DNA of 64,000 nt from Chitinophaga oryzae (GCF_012516375.2 NZ_CP051204.2:1240001-1304000); one strand, 5' to 3'; positions 45,233 through 54,813 are shown, counted from the first letter of the stretch. Made by a program: numbers and translations. Notes: generated from the sequence alone by a model not told the origin.

Positions 45233-46066
45233 ATGCGGAAATTTTTATTGTATACCAGTGTCCTTGCGCTGATCGTGGTCGCTTCTTCCTGTAATAACGA
45301 ACTGAGAAGAATCGAAAAAAGCAACAACTTCGAAAAGAAGCTGGCGTATGCTGACAAATTGTACCAGAAGAAAAAATACAATACGGCGCAGACACTTTAC
45401 CAGGACCTTTTACAGGTGTACAAAGGCACTGAAAAGTTCGAAGGCCTGTATTACAACTACGCATACTGTTCCTACTACGTGAAGGATTATGTTCAGGCAG
45501 CTTTCCACTTCAAAAACTACCTCGACGTATTCCCCAACAGTCCCAGAGCGGTGGAAATTGACTATATGCAGGCCTACTGCTATTACAAACAATCTCCCAA
45601 GGTTTCACTGGACCAGACCAATACCATGAAGGCCATCGCACAGATGCAGACCTTCATTAACAACTACCCGCAGGCAGACAAGGTGCCGGAAGCCAACCTG
45701 GTAATCGAACTCTGCCGCAGAAAGCTGGAACTCAAAGAGTTCAACAGCGCCGAACTGTACTACAACCTGGGCTTTTACAAAGCGGCCGGTATCGCCTTCA
45801 AAAACCTGATGCGCAACTACCCCGACTCTGACAAAAGCGACAGCTACAAGATAATGGCCATCCGCGCCTACTACAATTATGCTAAAAACAGCATAGAAGA
45901 GAAACAAAAAGAACGCTACGAGACAGTTGTCACCGAATACATGGACTTCGCAGACCACTATCCCAACAGCAAATTGAAGGCGGATGCCGAAAAATTTTAT
46001 ACCTTAGCGCAAAACAACATTAAATCACTGGAAAATGAGCAAAATAAAGAGAAGTCTAACCAGTAG
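45233..46066 (+). CDS. bamD: Outer-membrane protein assembly factor BamD
   Basis: Lipoprotein of the beta-barrel assembly machine, 277 residues. Signal with lipobox cysteine at residue 20 (LIVVASSCNNELRRIEKSNN), then five TPR-like helical repeats: YADKLYQKKKYNTAQTLYQDLLQVY, YYNYAYCSYYVKDYVQAAFHFKNYL, and ELYYNLGFYKAAGIAFKNLMRNYPDS. The conserved bamD motif is at the start of the second repeat. First gene of the plus-strand run diverging from the dcw cluster. It overlaps rpoZ by 32 bp, which suggests translational coupling. A TAATTTTG -7-like box at 45215-45222 lies 10 nt before the start. Confidence 0.95.
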   Translation: MRKFLLYTSVLALIVVASSCNNELRRIEKSNNFEKKLAYADKLYQKKKYNTAQTLYQDLLQVYKGTEKFEGLYYNYAYCSYYVKDYVQAAFHFKNYLDVFPNSPRAVEIDYMQAYCYYKQSPKVSLDQTNTMKAIAQMQTFINNYPQADKVPEANLVIELCRRKLELKEFNSAELYYNLGFYKAAGIAFKNLMRNYPDSDKSDSYKIMAIRAYYNYAKNSIEEKQKERYETVVTEYMDFADHYPNSKLKADAEKFYTLAQNNIKSLENEQNKEKSNQ

Positions 46067-46376
46067 TCTTAATCCCTGGGTAGAAACCAAAAATACTACC
46101 GATATTAAGAACAGGACCGGTAATTTATATGAGTCTATTGCCGTGATAGCCAAACGCGCCAATCAGATCAATATTTCCGTGAAAGAGGAGCTCCATTCCA
46201 AGCTGGAAGAGTTTGCCAGCCATACTGACAACCTCGAAGAAGTACACGAAAACAAGGAGCAGATCGAGATTTCCCGCTTTTATGAAAGGCTGGCAAATCC
46301 TGCTATCCAGGCCACGCAGGAATTCCTGGACAATAAAATTTATTTCCGCAAGAACGACGACGACCTGTTCAGCTAA
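46035..46376 (+). CDS. rpoZ: DNA-directed RNA polymerase subunit omega (Bacteroidota type)
   Basis: The omega subunit aids assembly of RNA polymerase by binding beta prime. 113 residues. The conserved core TDIKNRTGNLYESIAVIAKRANQIN corresponds to the Rpb6/omega motif in which a basic helix contacts beta prime. A Bacteroidota-specific acidic C-terminal extension follows. Its start lies inside the last codons of bamD (32-bp overlap). A terminator follows at 46437-46465. Confidence 0.92.
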   Translation: MSKIKRSLTSSLNPWVETKNTTDIKNRTGNLYESIAVIAKRANQINISVKEELHSKLEEFASHTDNLEEVHENKEQIEISRFYERLANPAIQATQEFLDNKIYFRKNDDDLFS

Positions 46377-46436
46377 ACCGCCACACATTATTTTGTGAGG
46401 TGCGTGATTGCGAAAAATAAAAACATTAATTTCATG

Positions 46437-46465
46437 GCGGCAGATTCAATTCTGCCGCTTTTTTT
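46437..46465 (+). terminator. Rho-independent terminator after rpoZ
   Basis: An 8-bp G/C-rich stem (46437-46444 with 46451-46458), TTCAAT loop and a run of seven T, ending 6 nt before the coaBC start. Some readthrough into coaBC is likely given the spacing. Confidence 0.75.
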
Positions 46466-46471
46466 ATATCT

Positions 46472-47695
46472 ATGGACGATATCAAAATATTACAAGGAAA
46501 GAAAATCCTGTTAGGCGTCTCCGGCAGCATCGCCGCCTATAAAGCCGCTACCCTCACCCGTCTGCTCGTGAAGGAAGGCGCGTCCGTAAAGGTGGTCATG
46601 ACGCCCGCTGCGGCCGATTTTATCACGCCGCTGACACTCGCTACTCTCTCCAAACACGAAGTACCTCTTCATATCAGCGATCATAACAGCTGGAACAACC
46701 ACGTCATGCTGGGCCGCTGGGCCGACGTCATGCTGATTGCACCAGCCTCCGCCAATACCATCGCCAAAATGGCCAACGGCCTGTGCGATAACCTCCTGAT
46801 GGCCACCTACCTCTCCGCTACCTGCCCGGTCCTCTACGCACCGGCCATGGACGAAGACATGTGGAAACACCCTGCCACCCGCGCCAATGTGGCCCGCCTC
46901 CGCGAATACGGGCATACCCAGATACCGGTCGCAGCCGGAGAACTGGCAAGCGGCCTCGTCGGTGAAGGACGCATGGCGGAACCGGAGAATATTGTCGCCC
47001 TGCTGCGCCGCCACTTCAGCGTGGCCGCCGGCGCCCGTAAACCGCTCAACGGCAAAATAGCCGTCGTGACCGCCGGTCCCACCATCGAACACATAGACCC
47101 TGTCAGGTACATCAGCAACCACTCCAGCGGTAAAATGGGCATCGCCATCGCCGAAGCCCTCGCCGACGCGGGCGCCCAGGTGAAACTGGTGCTGGGGCCC
47201 ACCAACCAGACCACTCACCACAGCGGTATCCAGGTCATCCCGGTACAGTCTGCCGAAGACATGTTCCGCAGCGTGATCGCCGTATACCCGCTGTCCGACA
47301 TCGTAGTGGCCGCCGCCGCCGTGGCAGACTACCGTCCCACCCAGGTGGCGGATAAAAAAATCAAAAAAGGAGAGGACAAGTTCAGCATCGCCCTCGAAAA
47401 AACACACGACATCCTCCGCACACTGGGCAATAACAAAGGTCCGCAGCAACTGCTGGTGGGCTTCTCCCTGGAAACCAACAACGAAAGGGAGTATGCACTG
47501 AAAAAACTGCGTGACAAAAATCTGGATATGATCGTTATGAACTCCCTCGCCGATCCGGGAGCAGGGTTCAACTACGATACCAATAAGGTGACCCTGTTCG
47601 ATAACAAGGGAAAAGAACGTGACATCCCCCTCAAATCCAAACAGGAAGTTGCCCGGGATATTGTTTCCGCCATAATTGAACTGCAACATGCGTAA
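46472..47695 (+). CDS. coaBC: Bifunctional phosphopantothenoylcysteine decarboxylase / phosphopantothenate--cysteine ligase
   Basis: Two consecutive steps of coenzyme A synthesis. The N-terminal half (about 1-185) is the flavoprotein decarboxylase CoaC, with [12 protein letters not shown], the active-site His ([12 protein letters not shown]), [16 protein letters not shown] and the essential cysteine in NGLCDNLLM. The C-terminal half (about 195-405) is the CTP-dependent CoaB ligase, with [35 protein letters not shown] and [14 protein letters not shown]. 407 residues, usual length. It precedes porD and overlaps it by 8 bp. Confidence 0.97.
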   Translation: MDDIKILQGKKILLGVSGSIAAYKAATLTRLLVKEGASVKVVMTPAAADFITPLTLATLSKHEVPLHISDHNSWNNHVMLGRWADVMLIAPASANTIAKMANGLCDNLLMATYLSATCPVLYAPAMDEDMWKHPATRANVARLREYGHTQIPVAAGELASGLVGEGRMAEPENIVALLRRHFSVAAGARKPLNGKIAVVTAGPTIEHIDPVRYISNHSSGKMGIAIAEALADAGAQVKLVLGPTNQTTHHSGIQVIPVQSAEDMFRSVIAVYPLSDIVVAAAAVADYRPTQVADKKIKKGEDKFSIALEKTHDILRTLGNNKGPQQLLVGFSLETNNEREYALKKLRDKNLDMIVMNSLADPGAGFNYDTNKVTLFDNKGKERDIPLKSKQEVARDIVSAIIELQHA

Positions 47696-48614
47696 CTGTT
47701 TCCGCTTCACCCTGCTGCTGGCAGGTATATTCGTTTTCATGGCCGACTGCCTGCAGGCGCAGGAGATCAGGGCTAATGTGACCGTCGTAGCCAACCAGGT
47801 CCAGGGGGTTGACCGGAAAGTGTTTACCACGCTGCAGACTGCCCTCAGGGAATTCCTGAACAACCGCCACTGGACAGACGATGCGTTTACGCCGGCCGAA
47901 AGGATCGAGTGTAACTTCCTGCTCAATATCACCGGTGTCACCGGTGAAAATATGTACAAGGCGTCCCTCACCATACAGGCCACCCGCCCGGTGTTTAACA
48001 GCAGCTATGTGACCAGCCTGCTGAATACGCAGGACAACAACGTGGCTTTCCGTTACGTCGAATTCCAGCAGCTGGAGTTCAGCGATACCCGCGTGGTGGG
48101 CAACGACCCGATGGCGTCCAATCTCACCGCCATCATGGCCTATTATGTGAACATCATCCTCGGACTGGATTATGATTCCTTCTCTCCCCGCGGCGGCGAT
48201 GCCTACTTCAAAAAAGCCCTGAATATCGTTAATAACGCACCGGACGGAAAAGACATCTCCGGATGGAAAGCTTATGAGGGTAACCGTAACCGTTACTGGC
48301 TGCAGGATAACCTCCTGAATGCCAAGTTCCTCAACTTCCACGATGTCATGTACCAGTACCACCGCAACGGGCTGGACGTTATGTATGAGGATGTGAACAG
48401 GGGCCGCGCGTCGATTATGAACTGCCTCAACCTGCTGTATGCCATTCACCAGGACATACCCAACTCCATGTTGATGCAGACATTTTACTCCGCCAAAGCC
48501 GACGAACTGCAGAAGATATTTTCCAAAGCTATGCCGCAGGAGAAAATGAGGGCGGCCGAATTGCTGGCCCAGATGGATGTGCCCAACGCACAGAAATATC
48601 AGCAGATGAAATAA
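47688..48614 (+). CDS. porD: Type IX secretion system protein PorD (DUF4835 family)
   Basis: A 308-residue exported protein from the ATG at 47688, which overlaps the coaBC stop by 8 bp. A TTG further upstream is in frame but unlikely. A signal peptide (about 1-25, ending FMADCLQAQE) precedes a beta-rich body with the family features VVANQVQGVDRKVFTTLQTALREFLN and NNVAFRYVEFQQLEFSD, then MAYYVNIILGLDYDSFSPRGG and WLQDNLLN. The DUF4835 family is found across Bacteroidota and is linked to T9SS. The window contains a T9SS cargo at 13.7-17.0 kb, so the system is in use. Confidence 0.86.
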   Translation: MRNCFRFTLLLAGIFVFMADCLQAQEIRANVTVVANQVQGVDRKVFTTLQTALREFLNNRHWTDDAFTPAERIECNFLLNITGVTGENMYKASLTIQATRPVFNSSYVTSLLNTQDNNVAFRYVEFQQLEFSDTRVVGNDPMASNLTAIMAYYVNIILGLDYDSFSPRGGDAYFKKALNIVNNAPDGKDISGWKAYEGNRNRYWLQDNLLNAKFLNFHDVMYQYHRNGLDVMYEDVNRGRASIMNCLNLLYAIHQDIPNSMLMQTFYSAKADELQKIFSKAMPQEKMRAAELLAQMDVPNAQKYQQMK

Positions 48615-48656
48615 CAGCCGGTGAACAGCTCCGGCAACACAATTTTTTAGAAAAGA

Positions 48657-49139
48657 ATGAATAACCGTTTTAAAGCGCTCGTAACAGGACTTGTATTTTT
48701 AATGGCAGCTTGTGGTGATCCGGGCAATGTCCCCAAGGAGTATATCCAGAAGGATAAGATGAGCAAAATCCTGGTGGACATGACCCTGGCAGACGCCTAT
48801 GGCAACGAAGTAAGCGCGCTGACAGCAGGAGCCGTGACAGACTCCGTCAGACAGGAAAAAGTAAAGATATACTACAAACAGATACTGGACCTGCACCAGG
48901 TGTCCGTGAAAGACTTCATGGCCAGCTATAACTGGTATGAAAGTCACCCGGACCGTATGAAAGACGTGTTCGAAAAAGTGCAGGCGGATATCGCCGCAAG
49001 AAAAAATATACTGGGCAACCCTGTGGAAGAAAATGCGCCCGTGAAATTCCGTATGAAAAGCTTTTTCCCCAATGCCGAGAAAGCTTTCCTGTTACCCGCT
49101 TCCGACACGGTACGCCCCTTTATCAAGCGACAGCCATAA
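48657..49139 (+). CDS. DUF4296 domain lipoprotein
   Basis: A 160-residue lipoprotein of unknown function, recognised as a DUF4296-type protein. Lipobox cysteine at about residue 19 ([13 protein letters not shown]). The mature part is helical: [22 protein letters not shown], then the family motif [41 protein letters not shown]. It sits just downstream of porD, a common arrangement, and may share an envelope role. The last segment (about 120-160) is probably flexible. Confidence 0.8.
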   Translation: MNNRFKALVTGLVFLMAACGDPGNVPKEYIQKDKMSKILVDMTLADAYGNEVSALTAGAVTDSVRQEKVKIYYKQILDLHQVSVKDFMASYNWYESHPDRMKDVFEKVQADIAARKNILGNPVEENAPVKFRMKSFFPNAEKAFLLPASDTVRPFIKRQP

Positions 49140-49161
49140 GATCAACATAAAACACCAAAAC

Positions 49162-49854
49162 ATGAACAAAGTAGTAGCAAATGCAGACGAAGCCATACAG
49201 GACATCCGGGATGGCGCGGTGGTAATGCTGGGGGGATTTGGTTTGTGTGGTATTCCCGAGAATTGTATCGCAGCGCTGGTCAGAAAGGGCGTAAAAGAAC
49301 TGACCTGTATTTCCAACAACGCCGGGGTTGATGACTTCGGACTGGGCCTGTTGCTGAAAACCCGCCAGATCCGCAAAATGATGTCTTCCTATGTCGGCGA
49401 AAACGCAGAATTTGAAAGACAGCTGCTGGCCGGCGAGCTGGAAGTAGACCTGATCCCGCAGGGCACTCTCGCCACCCGCATACAGATGGCCGGTATGGGC
49501 ATTCCCGCCTTTTTCACCCCCGCCGGTTACGGCACCGAAGTGGCCACCGGTAAAGAAACCCGTGAATTCAACGGCAAACATTATCTCATGGAGATGGCAC
49601 TGCATGCCGACTTCTCTATCGTGAAAGCCTGGAAGGGCGATACCATGGGCAACCTGGTATTCCGCAAAACAACCCGCAATTTCAGCACTTCCATGGCCAA
49701 AGCCGGTAATATCACCATCGCTGAAGTGGAAGAGCTGGTACAGCCCGGTGAGCTGGACCCTGACCATATCCATGTGCCGGGTATTTATGTGCATCGCATC
49801 TTTGCGGGCGCCGGTTATGAAAAACGGATAGAACGCAGGACGGTACAGATGTAA
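49162..49854 (+). CDS. scoA: 3-oxoacid CoA-transferase, subunit A
   Basis: Alpha subunit of a succinyl-CoA:3-ketoacid CoA-transferase (family I), 230 residues from the ATG at 49162. The longer frame from 49072 overlaps the lipoprotein gene and adds nothing recognisable. Features include [30 protein letters not shown] (CoA-binding loop), [16 protein letters not shown] and [10 protein letters not shown]. The beta subunit follows directly. Together they move CoA between acetoacetate and succinate in ketone-body or fatty-acid metabolism. Confidence 0.95.
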   Translation: MNKVVANADEAIQDIRDGAVVMLGGFGLCGIPENCIAALVRKGVKELTCISNNAGVDDFGLGLLLKTRQIRKMMSSYVGENAEFERQLLAGELEVDLIPQGTLATRIQMAGMGIPAFFTPAGYGTEVATGKETREFNGKHYLMEMALHADFSIVKAWKGDTMGNLVFRKTTRNFSTSMAKAGNITIAEVEELVQPGELDPDHIHVPGIYVHRIFAGAGYEKRIERRTVQM

Positions 49855-49901
49855 CGCTCACGCCTACACGTCATTATTCCACTTTCCAAAATCAGTATGT
49901 T

Positions 49902-50558
49902 ATGCCTCTCGATAAATTTGGTATCGCCAAAAGAATAGCAAAGGAGTTAAAAGACGGTATGTATGTCAACCTGGGTATCGGTATCCCTACGCTGGTAGCC
50001 AACTACATCCCCGCCGGTATTTCCATCATGCTGCAGTCTGAAAACGGTATGCTCGGTATGGGACCGTACCCGTCTGCTGATGATATAGATCCGGACCTTA
50101 TCAATGCCGGTAAAGAAACGGTTACCCTTCTGCCCGGCGGCAGCTTTTTCGATTCTGCCGAAAGTTTCGGTATGATCCGTGCCGGTAAGGTAGACCTCAC
50201 CGTACTGGGCGCCATGGAAGTGGCCGACAACGGCGATATCGCCAACTGGAAAATACCTGGCAAAATGGTAAAAGGCATGGGTGGCGCTATGGACCTCGTC
50301 GCCTCCGCGCAGAACATTATCGTGGCCATGATGCACACCAACCCGAAAGGTGAAAGCAAACTGCTCTCTGCCTGTACGTTGCCCCTCACCGGCGTCCATT
50401 GTGTGAAAAAGATCGTGACCGATCTTGCCGTGATGGAAGTCACGCCCGACGGGTTCCGCCTGCTGGAACGCGCTCCGGATGTTAGCGTGGAAGAAATCAA
50501 AGCTAAAACTGCCGGCAGATTGATCGTTGAAGGTGATATACCCGTTGTGGCAGTTTAA
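49902..50558 (+). CDS. scoB: 3-oxoacid CoA-transferase, subunit B
   Basis: Beta subunit, 218 residues. It carries the catalytic glutamate in the family motif [11 protein letters not shown] (residues about 45-55, forming the gamma-glutamyl-CoA intermediate), plus [15 protein letters not shown] and [20 protein letters not shown]. It starts 47 bp after the A subunit. A strong terminator ends the pair. Confidence 0.95.
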   Translation: MPLDKFGIAKRIAKELKDGMYVNLGIGIPTLVANYIPAGISIMLQSENGMLGMGPYPSADDIDPDLINAGKETVTLLPGGSFFDSAESFGMIRAGKVDLTVLGAMEVADNGDIANWKIPGKMVKGMGGAMDLVASAQNIIVAMMHTNPKGESKLLSACTLPLTGVHCVKKIVTDLAVMEVTPDGFRLLERAPDVSVEEIKAKTAGRLIVEGDIPVVAV

Positions 50559-50570
50559 ATAACGGACTAC

Positions 50571-50608
50571 AAAAAGCCCCGCCTGACAACAAACAGGCGG
50601 GGCTTTTT
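50571..50608 (+). terminator. Rho-independent terminator of scoAB
   Basis: A perfect 15-bp stem (50571-50585 with 50594-50608), 8-nt loop, A-run on the left and T-run on the right. Confidence 0.9.
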
Positions 50609-50787
50609 CATGCTACGTTATTACAGGGGTTTGCAAACGTTTTTTACCGGAAGCTGTTGTTTTTTAACGTTTTCTTTTTGTGGTAATAACAGTGGTACGC
50701 CGCTATGGTTGCGGTTACTCCCTGAAAAGAGGTCGCTGAAATGACAAAATAATTGGGTAACTTACAACTTGCTAAATACAGATCGAG

Positions 50788-51627
50788 GTGCAAGTTGGTT
50801 TTCTCTGTTATAATGGTAAATTTTTTCCTTCCGGTGACCCGATTTTTACGGCGGACAACCGTTCCTTCCGTTATGGAGACGGCTGCTTCGAGACAATGCG
50901 GGTAGCGCAGGGTGAAGTGGTATTGGGCGATTTGCATTTTGAACGCCTGCTGGCCAGCCTTCATCTCCTCCATTTTGACGTTCCGGCGCATTTCACCAAA
51001 ACCTTTTTTCTCCGGCAGATAGCGGACCTGTGCCTTAAAAATGACCTGATGGACATGGCACGGGTAAGGTTCACTGTATTCCGTGCCGATGGCGGATTGT
51101 ACGAACCGGTCAATAACCTGCCTTCGTATCTCATACAGGCATGGGAACTGAGCAGCACAGTACTGGAACTGAACGAAAACGGCCTGGTGCTGGACATCTT
51201 CCCCGACGCCAGGAAAACCAGTGATAAATTCTCTTCCATAAAATCCAACAACTGCCTCCCTTATGTAATGGGCGCCATGTACGGCAAGCAACATGGCTTC
51301 AATGAAGTGCTGCTGCTCAATCAGTACGGCCGTGTGGCAGACAGTACCATCGCCAATGTTTTTATGGTACATCATAAAACCATTTACACACCACCGCTGA
51401 CGGAAGGCGGCGTATGCGGCGTGATGCGCAAACACCTGCTGAGGTCAGAACTACCCTTTAAAATTGAAGAGAAACCACTTACTGCAGAAGATCTGGAAAA
51501 CGCAGATGAGATATTCCTGACGAACGCCATACAGGGCATACGCTGGGTCGGTCTCTTCCGGGACAGCAGCTATGGCAATGCCACGGCCGCCATTTTACAC
51601 GAACTATTATTCGATGGCAAAGTCTAG
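50788..51627 (+). CDS. Class IV (fold-type IV) PLP aminotransferase, aminodeoxychorismate lyase/BCAT-like
   Basis: A 279-residue PLP enzyme of the aminodeoxychorismate lyase/branched-chain aminotransferase superfamily. N-terminal motif YNGKFFPSGDPIFTADNRSFRYGDGCFETMR; the PLP lysine is expected in KFSSIKSNN (about residue 150); then NEVLLLNQYGRVADSTIANVFMV and the C-terminal PPLTEGGVCGVMRKHLL, which contact the phosphate. Start GTG at 50788 is used because conserved sequence begins within five codons. Lyase and transaminase activities cannot be told apart here. It is followed 2 bp later by the photolyase gene. Confidence 0.82.
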   Translation: MQVGFLCYNGKFFPSGDPIFTADNRSFRYGDGCFETMRVAQGEVVLGDLHFERLLASLHLLHFDVPAHFTKTFFLRQIADLCLKNDLMDMARVRFTVFRADGGLYEPVNNLPSYLIQAWELSSTVLELNENGLVLDIFPDARKTSDKFSSIKSNNCLPYVMGAMYGKQHGFNEVLLLNQYGRVADSTIANVFMVHHKTIYTPPLTEGGVCGVMRKHLLRSELPFKIEEKPLTAEDLENADEIFLTNAIQGIRWVGLFRDSSYGNATAAILHELLFDGKV

Positions 51628-51628
51628 T

Positions 51629-52933
51629 ATGAAACCTGTTGTTAACCTTTGCTGGTTCCGCCGCGATCTGCGGCTGCACGACCAGGCTGCTTTATATCAT
51701 GCTTTAAAAGACGAACACCCTGTCGTGCCCGTGTTTGTGTTTGATACAGCCATACTCAGCGACCTGGAAAATAAGACAGACCGCCGCGTACAATTCATTC
51801 ATCAGACACTGGAAACGATGCAGCTGCAGCTGGCTGCTGCAGGGGCCACGCTGGATGTTTTTTACGGAACACCCGAAGCTGCCTTTCAGCACTGGACTTC
51901 CAGGTATGACGTCCGGAAAGTATTTACGAACAATGATTACGAACCGTATGCCCGCGACCGTGATACGGCCATCGCTAAATGGCTGAAATCACACGGTATT
52001 TCTTTTCATAGTTATAAAGACCAGGTAATCTTTGAAAAGAAAGAAGTCGTGAAGGATAACGGTGACCCATATACGATATTTACACCCTATAGTAAAAGAT
52101 GGCTGGCCACGCTAACGCCCTTTTATTACAAGCCTTACCCGGTGGAGAAGTACACAGGCAACTGGCACCGGCAGGCGGCGCTGAAAATACCTTCGCTGAA
52201 AACGATGGGGTTCACCGCTGAACAAACGGCTTTTCCTCCGGCAGACATCCCGGGGAAAATTATCCGGCATTATGACGAATCCCGCGATATTCCTGCCATA
52301 CAGGGCACTTCCCGTTTGGGGATACATCTGCGGTTTGGCACGCTCAGTATCCGTGAGCTGGTAAAGGCGGCGCTGAAGGATAATGAAACATTCCTGAAAG
52401 AGTTGATCTGGCGGGAGTTTTTCCAGATGGTCCTATGGCATTTTCCGGAGGTAACACATAGCTCGTTTAAGAAAGAATATGACCGCATCGTATGGCGGAA
52501 TAATGAAAAGGATTTTGAGCGCTGGTGCCAGGGACAGACAGGTTATCCCATCGTGGATGCGGGGATGCGGGAACTGAATGCCACCGGCTTTATGCATAAC
52601 CGGGTGCGGATGATCACCGCCAGTTTTCTGACCAAACATCTGTTGATCGACTGGCGCTGGGGAGAAGCTTATTTTGCTGCCAAATTGTTGGATTACGATC
52701 TGGCCTCCAACAACGGCAACTGGCAATGGGCGGCAGGCTGCGGTTGTGATGCCGCGCCTTATTTCCGGGTGTTTAACCCATCCTTGCAGACACAGAAGTT
52801 TGATAAAGCGTTGCAATACGTCCGCCGTTGGGTGCCGGAGCTGGATGAGTTTTCTTATCCGTCGCCTATGGTAGAACATGATATGGCGAGGAAGCGGGCG
52901 CTGGAAGTGTATGGAAAGGCGGTTTCACGCTGA
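51629..52933 (+). CDS. phr: Class I deoxyribodipyrimidine photolyase (cryptochrome/photolyase family)
   Basis: Light-driven repair of cyclobutane pyrimidine dimers. The ATG at 51629 (MKPVVNLCWFRRDLRLHD) is chosen over ATG 51614 because the conserved N-terminus begins there; 434 residues. N-terminal Rossmann antenna domain (about 1-135). C-terminal FAD-binding domain: WREFFQMVLW, NEKDFERWCQGQTGYPIVDAGMRELNATGFMHNRVRM and NNGNWQWAAGCGCDAAPYFRVFNP, with the W-x-W/DAAPYFR signature of CPD photolyases. A 51-bp inverted repeat begins 5 bp after the stop. Confidence 0.93.
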   Translation: MKPVVNLCWFRRDLRLHDQAALYHALKDEHPVVPVFVFDTAILSDLENKTDRRVQFIHQTLETMQLQLAAAGATLDVFYGTPEAAFQHWTSRYDVRKVFTNNDYEPYARDRDTAIAKWLKSHGISFHSYKDQVIFEKKEVVKDNGDPYTIFTPYSKRWLATLTPFYYKPYPVEKYTGNWHRQAALKIPSLKTMGFTAEQTAFPPADIPGKIIRHYDESRDIPAIQGTSRLGIHLRFGTLSIRELVKAALKDNETFLKELIWREFFQMVLWHFPEVTHSSFKKEYDRIVWRNNEKDFERWCQGQTGYPIVDAGMRELNATGFMHNRVRMITASFLTKHLLIDWRWGEAYFAAKLLDYDLASNNGNWQWAAGCGCDAAPYFRVFNPSLQTQKFDKALQYVRRWVPELDEFSYPSPMVEHDMARKRALEVYGKAVSR

Positions 52934-52937
52934 GGAT

Positions 52938-53188
52938 TTTTTTCTCGCAAAGCGCGCAGAGAACATGGTTTGTTTTAAGCTCGCCAAGAAGCGAAGATCA
53001 GCAGCTCCTGCTCGTTTTTTATTTTTTCTCTCTCTTGTTTCTTTTTTTCTCTCTTTTTCCTTTGCTTTTTTCATAATATCAAAGTCATGACTTAGCAGGC
53101 AGGTGGTTAATGTGAGCAACATTGATAAATCTCCGCCCTTGGCGAGCTTAAAACAAACCATGTTCTCTGCGCGCTTTGCGAGAAAAAA
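52938..53188. repeat. Element with perfect 51-bp inverted repeats between photolyase and mqnD
   Basis: The arm 52938-52988 is the exact reverse complement of 53138-53188 (both contain CTCGCAAAGCGCGCAGAG). The 149-nt spacer has no gene but is pyrimidine-rich. The outer ends touch the TGA stop codons of the two convergent genes. It can act as a long bidirectional terminator or could be a MITE-like element; no transposase is present. Confidence 0.8.
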
Positions 53189-53189
53189 C

Positions 53190-53990
53190 TCACCTTGCAA
53201 TGACCTTTTCCGCGGCTGTCATCAGCGCATCCACTGCTGCGTGCCCTTCCTGGCCAAGATCGAGGCTGAAGTCGTTGACATACAGATCTATATGCTGGCG
53301 CATCACCTGTTCGTCCATTTCCTGTGCGTGCGACTTGATGTAGTCGGACAGCTGCGGGTATTCGCTATAGGCATGCTGCAGGCTCTGATGGATCAGTGCA
53401 TCTACCTGGGCGCGTGTTTCGGCGGGGATATCTTTACGGATGAAGATACCGCCGAGAGGGATAGGGTTGCCGGTGGTGGATTCCCAGTATTCGCCCATGT
53501 CCATAAGTTTCACGAGGCCTTTGAGCTGATAGGTGAAGCGATTTTCATGGATGATGACGCCTGCGTCCACGTCGCCGTTGAGCACTGCATTTTCGATGTC
53601 TGAAAACACCATCACTTTTTTGTTGGTCGCTTCCGGGAAAGCGATGGAAAAGAGGAGGTTAGCGGTGGTATTTTCGCCCGGGATGGCTATGGTCAGATTT
53701 TTTATTTCTTCCCGCGGGATATCTTTCTTCGCGATGAGCAGGGGACCGCAGCCACGGCCCAGGGCGCTGCCGCTGTTGAGCAGGTCATATTTGTCCCTTA
53801 CTTTCAGGTATACGGCAAAACTCAGCTTGGTGACAGGCAGTTTCCCTTCGAGGGCCCAGCGGTTGAGCGTTTCCACATCTTCCAGTTGTGTATCAAATGT
53901 CAGTCCTTGCGTATCGATCTTGTTATTAACCATGGCATCGAAGATAAAAGTATCGTTCGGGCAGGGTGAGAAACCTAATAATAAGTGCAT
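53190..53990 (-). CDS. mqnD: 1,4-dihydroxy-6-naphthoate synthase (futalosine pathway)
   Basis: Late step of menaquinone synthesis by the futalosine route. 266 residues with a periplasmic-binding-protein-like fold. The N-terminus is LGFSPCPNDTFIFDAMVNNKID, then LEDVETLNRWALEGKLPVTKLSFAVYL and SGSALGRGCGPLL, all typical of MqnD, and IIHENRFTYQLKGL near the middle (conserved His). It lies 21 bp downstream of mqnB on the same strand. The stop codon abuts the inverted repeat. Confidence 0.95.
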   Translation of the reverse strand: MHLLLGFSPCPNDTFIFDAMVNNKIDTQGLTFDTQLEDVETLNRWALEGKLPVTKLSFAVYLKVRDKYDLLNSGSALGRGCGPLLIAKKDIPREEIKNLTIAIPGENTTANLLFSIAFPEATNKKVMVFSDIENAVLNGDVDAGVIIHENRFTYQLKGLVKLMDMGEYWESTTGNPIPLGGIFIRKDIPAETRAQVDALIHQSLQHAYSEYPQLSDYIKSHAQEMDEQVMRQHIDLYVNDFSLDLGQEGHAAVDALMTAAEKVIAR

Positions 53991-54011
53991 ATACTTAGAA
54001 AATTTTATTTG

Positions 54012-54698
54012 TTAACATAAGCCGGCCAGTGACTTGACAACCGATACCAGTTCATCGTTCAGTTGTTTGACGGCCAGCGGGATATTCCATTTGCTCTTAT
54101 CCCGTATTTCCACATAGTTGGAGATACTGCGGAGCTGGAGGAAGGGAATATTTTCCGAGAGGCAGGCGTAGTGGAAGGCGGCGCCTTCCATGCTTTCCAC
54201 ATCGGGCATGTATTTGCTTTCCAGCCGGGTGATGGTGGGGATGCTGCCGCTGACCATATTCACGCTGACGCCGGTGGCTTTGGGCAGGTGGGGCAGGTAA
54301 GGCAGGCCGGCGAAAGTATTGACCAGGGCGTTGCCGGTGAAAGGCGGCTGGGAGGCTTGCCAGAGCTGTATATCAAATAAATCTTTAAACTGATCCTGAT
54401 CTTCCGCGCCGAGATCGGCGAGGTATTCGCGTTCTACCATCACGAGGGAGCCCAGGGGCCATTCATGGCGGAAAGAGCCGGCGATACCGGCCTGCAGGGC
54501 CACATCAGGGCGGTGAGCGGCGAGGTAACGGCCAAGGCTATAGGCGTAATGCATCATGCCGATGCCGGCAATCAGCAGCTGAATGTCGCAGTTGGCCAGG
54601 CGGTATTGGTGGGCAGATACTTTTTGGCTTTCACGGTCAAGGAATTGCAAAAAAGGCTGGACTTCCAGTATGGTCGCAGCGGTAACCAATAATTTCAT
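54012..54698 (-). CDS. mqnB: Futalosine hydrolase
   Basis: Nucleoside-phosphorylase-like enzyme that removes the base from futalosine (or aminofutalosine). ATG at 54698 (MKLLVTAATILEVQPFL) gives 228 residues; the alternative start at 54716 adds a few residues. Landmarks: AGIGMMHYAYSLGRYLA (ribose/phosphate loop), GIAGSFRHEWPLGSLVMVEREYLADLG, and VESMEGAAFHYACL (substrate-binding Glu). It forms a two-gene unit with mqnD. Confidence 0.93.
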   Translation of the reverse strand: MKLLVTAATILEVQPFLQFLDRESQKVSAHQYRLANCDIQLLIAGIGMMHYAYSLGRYLAAHRPDVALQAGIAGSFRHEWPLGSLVMVEREYLADLGAEDQDQFKDLFDIQLWQASQPPFTGNALVNTFAGLPYLPHLPKATGVSVNMVSGSIPTITRLESKYMPDVESMEGAAFHYACLSENIPFLQLRSISNYVEIRDKSKWNIPLAVKQLNDELVSVVKSLAGLC

Positions 54699-54787
54699 GC
54701 GGTAAAAGTACGGCAAAAATGATCGCTGGCAGTGTAAAACAATTGACAGGAATAAGGATAAACTTGGGACTACTCAGAGAATAGTGG

Positions 54788-54795
54788 TATTTTTG
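54788..54795 (+). promoter_or_regulatory. Candidate -7 box for the PTPS gene
   Basis: TATTTTTG (exact TANNTTTG), with CTTG 21 bp upstream as an off-consensus -33. The ATG follows 18 nt later, so the leader is short. Confidence 0.45.
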
Positions 54796-54813
54796 CGAAA
54801 ATTTTTTGCAATA

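Noticed and set aside
46511..47983. 490-residue minus-strand ORF opposite coaBC
   Set aside because: Antisense shadow of coaBC; composition is a reversed coding pattern without motifs.
52878..53200. Short ORFs on both strands (70 and 91 residues) across the photolyase-mqnD gap
   Set aside because: Both are translations of the inverted-repeat arms (FLAKRAENMVCFKLAK on both strands), so they reflect the repeat and are not genes.
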